DNA of 64,000 nt. It comes from Gongronella butleri (taxonomy: Eukaryota > Mucoromycota > Mucoromycetes > Mucorales > Cunninghamellaceae). Of the stretch, positions 55,260 to 64,000 are shown one piece after another. The stretch is taken from positions 1,302,001-1,366,000 of the forward strand of contig JAIWZP010000002.1 of assembly GCA_025201375.1 (NCBI GenBank), in the 5' to 3' direction. A model generated the notes under the pieces. The model saw only the letters and a program-made list of their open reading frames with translations, did not search any database and was not told where the DNA came from. The number at the start of each line of letters is the position of its first letter. The stretch's first letter is position 1. The position numbers were made by a program, and so were the translations under genes.

Positions 55260-57015
55260 TTTTTTTTTTTTTTTCTTTTTTTTTTTTTTCTTCCAGGGAG
55301 CACCAGCTTCGAGATGGTTTCATCATGGGCCATCAATTCAACGGCGTCATCCGAACAGACGGCGTCCAAGTTCACATTTGTTTTCGGCGCCTGCGTCGCC
55401 CGCAGCCCCCCGCGCTCTTGGACCGTGACTTGACTCATCAGGCCATCGACCTCTTTTCCGCGTCCGGCGTGGACCCCGGCCGCAAAGTCATTGCCACCTC
55501 CGCCTTTGACCCACTGGACGATGACTTTGACGATGAGCGTGCCAATCGTGCCGTGCGACGAGTGACACTGGCGGAATACCGCACCATGGCTGGCGAGCAG
55601 CAGCGTGCTTTGGCGCTGCAGCACCGCAAGAATGAGCTGCTGCCAGGTCGCGATATCACCATGGCAGATCTGGAGGCACAAATGCCTTGGGTGCGCACCG
55701 CCGATCCGGACACGTACCGTGCGCATGTCGCGTTCCAAATGGAGCACGCCACGACATTGGCTGCCTTTTATGGAGACCACTCTTCTCGCTCCCGATTTGA
55801 AAGCTACAAGGGCAAGCAGAGAGCGCTGGCAACTGCCGCCAATATCGTCCTAGGCGGTGGTAAAAAGTACAACAAGCCGCGGCAGCTGTCACAACAGCAA
55901 GTGCAGCCGCAAAACATGACAAAGTTGCGCCGAAACCGCCGCCATCGAAAGGCCAAGGCGAACCGCCGCCGCCAGGGCCGTCAAGAGCGCGCCATCGCCG
56001 CCGCCGCCGCCGCCGCCGCCACCGCCACCGCAGCACCACCACCAGCCATGGAACAAGCAGCGAGCTCGATGCCACCGCTATCGCAGCAAGACGACGCGTC
56101 CTTCGGCTCTCTCCACGACGACGCTGTCATTGCAGCATTGAACGCCACAGACGTCACGACACCGCCACCACCACCACCTGCTACCATGGAACAAGCAGCG
56201 AGCGCGATCCCACCACCATCGCAGCAAGACGACGCGTCCTTCGGCTCTCTCGACGACGACATTGTCATCGCAGCTTTGGACGCCACAGACGTCACGGCAC
56301 CACCACCACCCGTCGACCCACCAATCCATGATGCCCATCGTGCGCCACACCCGCGAACGTAAATCAAATGCCACGCCGTCTCCTATGGCCGCAAATTACT
56401 CATTTTTTTTTTTTTTGTACAGTGCCCAGACGACCATGCGGCCGCGAAAACGCCAATTCCATGGCCGGAATCGAATCAGCCAAAGTATCCCCGTCGTGGC
56501 GTTCGGCGGTGCGCTGATCGCAAAGGACGCCGTGCGCATCCGCGGCCTGCCTGTGGGACGCTCGTCAATGGTCCTGCGCCATTTGTTCGAACGACAGTTG
56601 CGCGGTCTCGTCATGACGGTCGTCACCAATGAATTCCGCACCTCCCGGGTAGGTATCTGGGTGCTAATGAGCTAAAGAAAAAGTCCACCACTCATTTTTT
56701 CTTTTTTTCTTTCTCTTTTTTCTTTGATAGACGTGCGCTCATTGTCACACGCCTGTGATATTGGCACGACGAGATGGCCGCTCAGTCTTTGGCTCCGTCT
56801 TCTGCCCCTCGTGTGGACGAACCGTCGACCGCGACGCCAATGCCGCCAGCAATATGCTCTCCATCTTGCACTCGCAGTCGTTGGTCGGCCGTCGCCCGCC
56901 ATCAATGACGCGCCCGCAGCGCGCGCAGCAACCTCCACCACCCCAGCGCCGCCGCCGCCGCGGCCCTGCCGACGACCCTGGCGATGCTCGACCAGCGCGA
57001 CGACGTCGCATTTGA
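53372..57015 (+). CDS. Fanzor: eukaryotic TnpB-like RNA-guided nuclease (1036 aa)
   Basis: Exons: 53372-53552, 53619-53711, 53808-54394, 54491-55167, 55297-56358, 56423-56648, 56731-57015; every join keeps frame. The C-terminal half carries the TnpB/Fanzor nuclease signature. FNGVIRTDGVQVHICFRR is the strand before RuvC-I. FSASGVDPGRK follows, with Asp ~572. VPVVAFGGALI comes next, then VVTNEFRTSRTCAHC. The last motifs are VFCPSCGRTVDRDANAASNM: a C-x2-C / C-x2-C zinc ribbon and RuvC-III Asp. The usual RuvC-II Glu is not at VVAFGG; Glu ~937 in NEFRTSR may serve instead, as in rearranged Fanzor active sites. Exon 2 adds CPSCGSQYHRSQRDRRC, a zinc-knuckle-like motif. KLRRNRRHRKAKANRRRQ is a likely nuclear signal. 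Two tandem ~43-residue copies lie between RuvC-I and II. Members of this family use an omega-like RNA to cut DNA; activity here is inferred. Confidence 0.9.
55220..55250. repeat. (CT)n microsatellite in Fanzor intron 4
   Basis: About 15 CT units followed by ~24 T, just upstream of the exon-5 acceptor. Confidence 0.95.
56049..56310 (+). repeat. In-frame tandem duplication inside Fanzor exon 5
   Basis: Two ~130-nt copies each begin ATGGAACAAGCAGCGAGC and share 'CAGCAAGACGACGCGTCCTT' and 'GCCACAGACGTCACG'. They encode MEQAASSMPPLSQQDDASFG and MEQAASAIPPPSQQDDASFG, each followed by a DATDVT/NATDVT end and a Pro run. Confidence 0.9.
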
Positions 57016-57272
57016 TGTAAGCATTGGCCCAAAAATGGGTGGAGAACGAGAGAGGTGGCTTCTCTTGGTGGACACAGCCGAAAAAAAAGGACGACAAACA
57101 AATGTCGACGGATTGGGCTCACATCTTTGTAATGCTGTTTTTTTTTTTCAAAGGACCTCGATGACTCCCCCCCCCGCCCAATGTGCGTAGCCCCCCCCTC
57201 TCTCTCCTTCACCCTTTTGTATACCCTTCTATTTCTTTCTCCTTTTCTTTTTCTTTTTTTTTTTTTTACGCC
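57016..57272. other. Immediate 3' flank of Fanzor
   Basis: It contains GTAAGC at 57017 and TTTTTTCAAAG near 57157, a possible alternative last intron (see findings), then C-runs and a T-rich tract to 57267. Confidence 0.4.
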
Positions 57273-57325
57273 CACGGCTGACACCGTGTACAAGTCGCCT
57301 TAGGGCGGCTTGTTTAAGGTTTTTT
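57273..57325 (+). ncRNA. Candidate Fanzor guide-RNA scaffold: two hairpins plus T6
   Basis: About 260 nt after the Fanzor stop, a 5-bp hairpin (CACGG at 57273-57277 with CCGTG at 57284-57288) is followed at once by a 10-bp hairpin (57290-57299 with 57304-57313, loop TTAG, one G-U pair). A TTTTTT follows at 57320-57325, which could end a Pol III transcript. TnpB/Fanzor guide RNAs map to the 3' end of the nuclease gene in other elements. Location and structure fit; there is no expression evidence. It could instead be a transcription terminator or a transposon-end structure. Confidence 0.35.
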
Positions 57326-57473
57326 ACAATGGTAAGTGAGAAAGAAAAAAAAAAAAAGCGCGGGCATGATCTTTGGCACTCACCGATTGCTTCCCCATTT
57401 GCTCTTTCTACTACAGTAACAGGTGCGACATCATGTTTTATAAAAAAAAAACACTAAGAAGTAAAGAAAGAAA

Positions 57474-58955
57474 CTACAATGTACAGATGATTTTTTCGTT
57501 TTTTTCTGCATCCAACAGCCTTTTGTCATTGAAGGTCTCGATGTAGTCCGCGTGTCCAACAGTGCGAATGTGCCCTGAATTGAGCATTTGCTGCTCAAAG
57601 CTCTTGTAGCGCACAAAAGCGTGACGTCCGCCGCCCAATTCTTTGTCTACAGAAGAACCCAGCATGTGGTATAGCGTCGACACAGCTGTAAGGTTTGGAA
57701 TCTTGCCGACAATGTCGTGCTCCTTGTTAAAAAGGGAATAAACCAACATTAACAAGACGGGCAAGCTGATGACTCCAATGAATAAGATGTATTTTCACCA
57801 TGCTGCCTTGTATGTAACAAAACACTTTCTGCTGAACGTGTCAGCCCATCCGTATTGTGATTTACACTCATGCTCCATCCATAAATCACACACCCCGCCG
57901 CCGGGAAAGCTTTCTGTCTCTGTATTTCGATCCTCGTGCACCACGATCTTGAAATACGTTGAATTGACGGGTATTTCCATCTCCAATTTGTATGGCGTGA
58001 AGCAGTCGTAAAAGCTGCGCACGCAGAGCGCGTCATATTGCAAATTGGTGAAGTTGTTGATATCATCAGGTGGAAGAAATCGCTGATACACGGGACTTGC
58101 GCGCGTGGTGATCCATCGCTTCATGTACACTCTGTTGTTCCACATTGGCACCGTGTTATTTCGTGCGTTCAAGTTGTAAATCATGTAGGTTTCGGCGCCT
58201 TGGTCGCCAAACCAGCCTTCTTCGCATCTTGGGCGGATGTAATCATACTCGCTGCCGAGAATTGCCGTGTTGATCAGCGCGGAGATCAGATGGTTCACTG
58301 TGTAGCCCACCATCGCAATCAGCAGCAGCTGCCACTTTGACCGGAAGCTTGCTCGCTGCGTGTGTCTATAGCCTTTCGTGCCAAACATCATAAGTTCGTC
58401 GATTGTGAGCAGAAAGCTGTTATACATTGCTGTGAGATAGTCGCATCTGTCGAATCGACGCACCACAAACGCTGCGCCATTAGTTTCATCGTCTTCGTCC
58501 TTCTTATCGTTGTCGAGCAACCTTTCTTGTCCGTTTTTTTGGCCTGTTTTTCATATATAATCGCATGCACAACTTGCAGTAGAGCATTACGAATGGAATT
58601 GAGCAAGTAAGAATGGTAAGATCAAGCGCCTTGATGAATACAATTGTCAAAAAGGTGCTTGCATATTGAATTAGGTCGTTGACGTACATTGAACGAGGAA
58701 AAAAAATGAAAAAGTCAGGCAAGACAAACTCTGATGCTTTAAACAGGCTCAACGGTCAGCGCGCCACTCCGTCACGCCAGAGGAATCCATTGTGCAATTT
58801 AGAAGGCAAGTGTGGCACCAAGAACTCCAACCCGCAGCCATAAAAAGCTTAAAAAACAAGTGACGCCGCCCTAAACGCCATAAAAATGTGTTCTGTTTCA
58901 TGTCGACAAGCTTTTCGCTCCATTGGCTCCCTAAGAGCATTTTGCACAATCTCAA
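57474..58955 (-). pseudogene. Broken multi-pass membrane protein gene
   Basis: On the minus strand, hydrophobic segments such as ASTFLTIVFIKALDL, then WQLLLIAMVGYTVNHLISAL, and KYILFIGVISLPVLLMLVYS flank a ~150-residue Cys- and Asn-rich outer domain with several N-x-S/T sites. The frame is interrupted. A TGA at 57795-57797 splits AAW from KYILFIGV, in the middle of a membrane helix. A run of 7 A near 58540 shifts frame between MKNRPKK and GQERLLDNDKKDEDD, and another break lies near 58755. No intron of the size used elsewhere can remove the TGA. Family not recognised; the layout recalls channel-like proteins with a large extracellular loop, but I do not assign one. Confidence 0.55.
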
Positions 58956-60042
58956 CTTAATCTCGTGCGACGATGAAACGAAAAAGCATTGAAATAGGTC
59001 ACATGAACTGCAGATGCGTTATGTTTCTTTTTTTTTAAAAAAAAAAAAGAGAGAGAGAGAGATGCGTTGCACGCTAGATTTACACTTGTGCATGGTGTGA
59101 CAAGTCTGTGCGGAGAGGAATTGAAATTAAAAACATTTTTGCACGTCGAAAAAACTCAAAGAGTTATTTGGGAAGAAAAGGATTTTGGCAGAAATAGAGA
59201 GGAAGCGGATGAGCAAGAGATTTGTGGAGTGCAAGTTGCGTCGTGTCGCGTGCCATTGTTCTTTCTATGCCCCTAATGACGCGTTTCCGGCTTTGCGTTG
59301 GTCGACAAGAGGCCATTGGGCGCACTTTGCGCCCCCTTTATATCTTGTCTTGCCTGTTCAGGCGATTTTGGGGACCCTGTCCTGCTCCAAGATCTACTTT
59401 GGACGCAAAACGTGGAGTGATAAGGAGGAAGGGAGGAGAAAGAGTGGAAAGATCACGACAATGGATGATCGCTTTGAAAAAAAAAAATGTAAAGAGCATG
59501 ATCGCTCACCATTAATGGCAAGCGTGCCATGCCGAATGATGATTTTTTCACCCACAGGCTTCTGTGGGGAGCTGGAGAAGGTGTCATCTGGTTGGCCCAA
59601 ATCTATCTTCATTTTTTATATAACATTGTCGCGTTCGGGGGTTTTCCGTGGATAACAGGCATTGCAAAACGAGCCAAGGCTTTTAGATGGCAAGTAGCAC
59701 ACGAGGCACAGGCGTGCCTGCATACCTAACCACATTGTGTGTAGGTGCACACACTCTCGGGTCTATGTCGCCCACAAAATGACTTTTTGTTGAAGAAAAA
59801 GCAAATTGGGAAGCAAGATGCTTGGTCGGATGTTTAATCCCTAAACGTGAAAAGAAAGGGGCAAGAGGGGGGTGCAGGGAGGAGAGGAAGGGGGAACACA
59901 AGGGACAGGCGAATGAGGACATGAGCTGTCAAAGGGCGCGGTCTCCTTTTTTTTTTTTTGTGCAAAAACAGTTGATTCGTCTCTACTTCTTTTTTTCTTT
60001 TACATCTTTTCTACTCTTTTTTTTTTTCTTTGAGATTTTCTT
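58956..60042. other. Intergenic before septin
   Basis: A-runs at 59037-59048 and 59478-59487; (GA)n at 59049-59062; T-rich leader at 59985-60040. No supported gene. Confidence 0.45.
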
Positions 60043-62293
60043 ATGCTTTCCAACGATATCAATGGTAAAAAATCAAAGAATATGGTGCGATGCACGTCAT
60101 TTGCATCATTTTTGATTGTCACGGCCATTGCTCACGCGTTTTCTCCTTTAGACCAAACTGCCAGCTCAATGGCTTCTGCCGTAAGGCTGCCTTTTTGACG
60201 ACGCTTGAAGATCAATTGAACTTGTTGACGTCAATTTTAATCTTTCCGCGTTTGATTAGATTGACGTGGTGCGCAAGAAGCTACTTGGCTACGTGGGCTT
60301 TGCGAATTTACCCAACCAGGTGCACCGCAAGTCGGTCAAAAAGGGCTTTGAGTTCACCTGCATGGTTGTAGGTAAGTCGTGATTCTTTTTGTAATTGTTC
60401 CGTGAAAAAAAAAAAAACATGAAAAGGCTGCGCGTGTGCGTGTGAATTGGGTGATGCGCGCCCACAGGGAGGAAAATGAGGTGCAAGGAGGTTTTTAGGT
60501 CGCATTGGGCTGGTGCGGTGCTTGAAGGAGCTGCATAAACCCGCACCTCGCACAAAAAAAGGGAGAGAGGGTTATTGATGACAATGAACGCCAGATAACG
60601 ACAATTGAATTGCCTCCTCCATTGATACGCCCCACACAAAAGGCGCGCTTCCGACACGCGCTTATCCGCGGCACACACGATTCTCGCATCCTGTATACAC
60701 TTTGAATGTAAAAAATGCTTGTGTCACCCAGCGCCCACGTAGCAATTACACGACGCACGGCATCCAAAAGGAGAGAGAGAAAGGGGCAAGAGAGCGAGCG
60801 AGGGGCGGGAGGCAGCACAAAAGCAAGGAGGATGGGAAAGATGGGACTGCACAAGGAGAAAAAAACAAAAAAAAGAAAGATTCCTGACCCGTCATGCATT
60901 AGGTGAATCTGGTTTGGGCAAATCGACGCTTGTGAACACGCTGTTTAACACCGCATTGTACCCGCCCAAGCAAAACATGGAGCCGTCGCACGAGACACCA
61001 CAGACAGTCGAGATTAAATCCATCACGTCGGACATTGAGGAGAATGGCGTGAAGCTGCGCTTGACTGTTGTGGACACGCCTGGCTTTGGCGACTTTGTCA
61101 ACAATGAGGAGAGGTAAAGGAAAAAAAAAAAAAAAAAAAAGATGGCATGTGGGCTGATTAGTTGCCTAAATTGCTCATTTTTGCTCATTTGTAGCTGGAA
61201 GCCCATTCTTGATGACATTGAGTCGCGCTTTGACGCGTATCTGGAGCAAGAAAACCGCGTCAACCGTCGCAAGATGGTGGACAATCGCATCCACGCGTGT
61301 ATTTATTTCATTGCACCTACTGGTCACGCGTAAAATCATGAAAAATAAGAAAAAAGGGGCACTGCTGACGCGCTTTTTTTTTTTAGGTTGAAGCCCTTGG
61401 ACATTGAGTTCATGCGTCGCTTGCACACGCGTGTGAACTTGATTCCGGTGATTGCCAAGGCTGACACACTCACCGAGGAGGAAGTGGTTGCTTTTAAGCA
61501 GCGCATCCTTGCGGACATCCAATATCACAAGATTCAAATCTACCAGGCGCCGACGTACGAGTACGACGACGAGGAGACGATTGCCGAGAACCGCGAAATC
61601 ATGTCCAAGATCCCTTTTGCCGTCGTGGGCTCAGACAAGGAAGTCGAGGTGCAAGGTCGGCGTGCACGTGGCCGCAGCTACCCCTGGGGTCTCATTGAGG
61701 TCGACAATGAGGACCACTGTGACTTTGTCAAGCTCCGCCAAATGCTCATTCGGTAATTCATTGCAGAGCACGCATGAAAATGCGATTTTTTATTCCTTTT
61801 TTTCTTTTAGCACACACATGGAAGAATTGAAGGAATTCACGAACAACATCTTGTACGAGAATTATCGCACGGAGAAGCTACAGGCGATGGGCATCCAGCA
61901 AGATCCCAGCGTGTTCAAGGAGGTGAATCCTGTGCAAAAGATGGAGGAAGAGCGCATGGCGCATGAGCAGAAGCTTGCCAAGATGGAAGCCGAGATGAAG
62001 GCCGTCTTCCAGGCCAAGGTCCAAGAAAAGGAGACCAAGTTGAAGCAATCCGAGGAAGAGGTAACAAAAAAAAAAAAAAAATAGAAAAAAATAGAACAAT
62101 ATGATGAAATCAGATGCGCCGCGTGCTCACTCTTCCTTTTCTTCTGCATCAGTTGTATGCGCGACACAGAGACATGAAGGAGGCATTGGATAAACAGCGC
62201 CTGGAACTGGAGGAGAAGCGTCGACGCCTCGAATCGGGTCGGCCCATGACACCTGAGAAGACCAAGAAGAAGGGTTTTTCTTTCAACAAGTAA
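60043..62293 (+). CDS. Septin GTPase (421 aa)
   Basis: Filament-forming GTPase of the septum/cortex. Exons: 60043-60064 (22 nt), 60152-60180 (29 nt), 60260-60371, 60903-61113, 61195-61329, 61387-61752, 61811-62060, 62153-62293. The start [20 protein letters not shown] leads to [19 protein letters not shown], the polybasic membrane-binding stretch. G1 is [10 protein letters not shown]3 VDTPGFGD, and G4 IAKADTLT (AKAD). The septin unique element reads [21 protein letters not shown] coiled coil of ~80 residues follows ([20 protein letters not shown]) and the tail is [11 protein letters not shown]. The layout matches fungal Cdc3/Cdc12-type septins; which class is not resolved. A ~530-nt intron separates exons 3 and 4, the longest in the gene. 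Two very short 5' exons are notable. Confidence 0.95.
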
Positions 62294-62569
62294 TCTTGAC
62301 CCCCATTGGCCATTTCCATCTTCCACATCCACCCTTGCGGCTCCTTTTCAGCCTCCCCTTTTCCCAACTGTTCTCGCCGTTCCCCCCAAATTCTCTATTT
62401 TCTAATTGGCAACACATAAAAAGGAATTTGTTTTGTTTTCTTTTGATTGGAATAGATGCAATGCAAGCGTAAAAAAAGGGGATTCAGGGAGAGAGGAACG
62501 GATAGGTGATAATAATGAAGAATATGCTGAGAAATACAAATCGAAACAAAACACATTTTTCTTTCTTTT

Positions 62570-64000
62570 TTAGAGCGCTTTTTTGCGCTCGTGAATGTCG
62601 ACGCGTGGCATTGGCAGGAAACAGTCGGCAAAGTAGATGATGGGGATCAGCAGATGGCCAATAAAGTAAACGCTCTTGTAGGCAGCCCAGGCGCGCTCGA
62701 ACGACAGCAATTCAAAGCCAATGATGGCGTAAAAGATGGTGATTTGACACGTGATCCAGCACAGGATGCGGTAGACGAAGCTCAATGCAGGATAGGCCTT
62801 GATGAGGGCGCGTGCTACAGGTTGGACTTGGCGACGGACGATTTTTTCAGACTCGATGCAAGCGAATTCCAAAAAAAAGGTAATATAATACATGCTGGCA
62901 AAACCGTGCCACGTGGCGAGGAAAAGCAGCGTCGTCAGCTGCGAAATCTTGATGTCGCCAGCAAAGCGCATGCGTTTAAACACGTATTTCTTGCACCAGA
63001 GGTTTGTGTTGATGTTGAAGCTCGAAATCACGTCGTCGATGCACGTGGCTCCAAAAAACTTGATATCGAGCACATTGGACAGTCCGCCAAAGGATGGGAC
63101 CTCGTCTTTATCTTGTCCATCATATGTGATTCCAAATGCCACGCAAGCGCCTTGGAAAAAAAAAAAACGAAAAAATAATAAAAATGAGATGTGACACGAC
63201 GCGACACGGATCAATTAGTTTTTTTTTTCCTATTTTTCTTTACCTTCAGTCAAGAGCCAGACACCAATGTACTTGAGGTAAACAAAGAAACCGGTGATGA
63301 AGAGGATGGAGAGGCGGTGCAAAAAGCCATGGGCGAGGAATTGGTCTGTGAGGAGGTATTCAGAGGGGTAGCGCGCGCCAATGGTATACTGCAGGGCCAA
63401 ATAAAGGACGGCGCGGCTTATGCAATCGCCGACGCGTGCAGCTTGCGCTTTGCGCGTGTCGTCCCAATTGGCGACGGGTTTTCCGAGGAAATAGGGCTCG
63501 AGGAGCCAGCGGCGATAGAGGGCATAGGAGAATTGGGGGCCGATGAGGAAGGCGGGCGGGAAAAAGCAATAGGCAACAACGGATTGGAGGCTGGGCATTG
63601 TGGGCAGGGGGGCATCAATGTCAAAGGCCATAGGATATGTGCAATTCGTGCGATAAACGGCCACCTTGTCCCCATCGTACACATCCATGGCAAGTCCCAT
63701 TAACCTGAGGCAAAGCACGCATTGACTCATTGTCCATGAGATGTCATACGCGTCGACGGGCGCGTAATAGTAACCTCCAAGCAAATATGCACCATTCAAG
63801 ACCCAAACAGCAATGCATGCCAATTGTCGGTGGTGTGCCCATACGCCAAGGGAAAGCAACACGTACGAAACCAGCACCGTGACAAGGGAATGCACGATAT
63901 GTATCCCGTTGAAGAAGAGCGACAGCGCCAGCCCGCTCAAAAGCACAAAAGTGTTGCGATCGCCACTGTTGATATATCGACCTTGCGGATCTTGCGGGTG
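62570..64000 (-). CDS. MBOAT-family lysophospholipid acyltransferase, 3' part
   Basis: Membrane-bound O-acyltransferase that re-acylates lysophospholipids. Exons visible: 64000-63244 (cut by the window edge) and 63150-62570; the join makes TEG-ACVAFG. The visible part begins QGRYINSGDRNTFVLLSGLA, so only the N-terminus is missing. Family motifs are ISWTMSQCVLCLRLMGLAMD, then NTNLWCKKYVFKRM with the conserved Asn, and LATWHGFASMYYITF with the catalytic His. About nine hydrophobic segments are seen. The C-terminus reads PRVDIHERKKAL, a KKxx-like ER-retention end (KKAL). This resembles LPCAT3/Ale1-type enzymes. It converges with the septin gene, 276 bp apart. Confidence 0.9.

Noticed and set aside
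55016..55780. 254-codon minus-strand frame
   Set aside because: Antisense to Fanzor exons and through a (CT)n/T intron; no motif.
52814..57473. Classic cut-and-paste transposon carrying Fanzor (TIRs, transposase)
   Set aside because: No second transposase ORF and no terminal inverted repeats were visible by eye between 52.8 and 57.5 kb; a degenerate element cannot be excluded.
57763..57797. 33-nt intron removing the TGA in the membrane-protein gene
   Set aside because: Introns here are mostly over 50 nt, and removal would delete half of a convincing membrane helix.

Overview
The window is nuclear DNA of a fungus, most likely an early-diverging (non-Dikarya) lineage. Fungal markers are a Chs7-type chitin-synthase export chaperone, a BRO1 N-terminus, a Sac7-like RhoGAP, a septin and a heterotrimeric G-alpha. 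Genes carry many short GT-AG introns (mostly 50-160 nt), often filled with A or T homopolymers, and genes lie on both strands. I rebuilt exon structures by hand from reading frame, splice sites and family conservation. Exon coordinates are therefore good but unverified models, and lineage below 'fungus' is inference.

Layout. 1-140: start of a minus-strand BRO1 gene running off the left edge. 0.68-1.2 kb: imperfect tandem repeat. 3.4-7.7 kb: RhoGAP, then a divergent G-alpha. 9.3-16.3 kb (minus): XRN1 exoribonuclease and an aldehyde dehydrogenase. 19.4-25.2 kb: membrane glycosyltransferase (+), then CDK11-type kinase, dual-specificity phosphatase and Chs7 (all minus). 28.3-36.8 kb: HMG-box protein, a decayed copy of a small coiled-coil gene beside its intact relative, a secreted protein, and OGG1. 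42.8-45 kb: small TPR-like protein and a FEN1-like protein that lacks key residues. 45.7-48.5 kb: broken multi-exon gene. 52.3-57.3 kb: small KH-like gene, then a large intron-containing Fanzor (eukaryotic TnpB homologue), followed by two hairpins. 57.5-59 kb: broken membrane-protein gene. 60-64 kb: septin and the 3' part of an MBOAT acyltransferase.

Long intergenic stretches hold two arrays of a ~495-bp satellite (17.2-18.1 kb and 38.7-40.9 kb) built from ~165-bp sub-units, and a dispersed repeat with copies at 8.0-8.4 and 50.3-50.7 kb.

The most notable system is the Fanzor gene (53372-57015; 7 exons, 1036 codons). It has a recognisable RuvC-I Asp, a TSR-TC zinc ribbon and a DRDANAA RuvC-III motif, an extra N-terminal zinc-knuckle-like motif, an internal in-frame duplication, and a structured, T-tract-terminated sequence just downstream that could be its guide-RNA scaffold. 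Other standouts are a G-alpha whose P-loop, switch I and switch II residues for GTP hydrolysis are altered and which has 15-nt and 6-nt microexons, and a FEN1 paralogue lacking two catalytic glutamates, part of the arch and the PCNA-binding motif.
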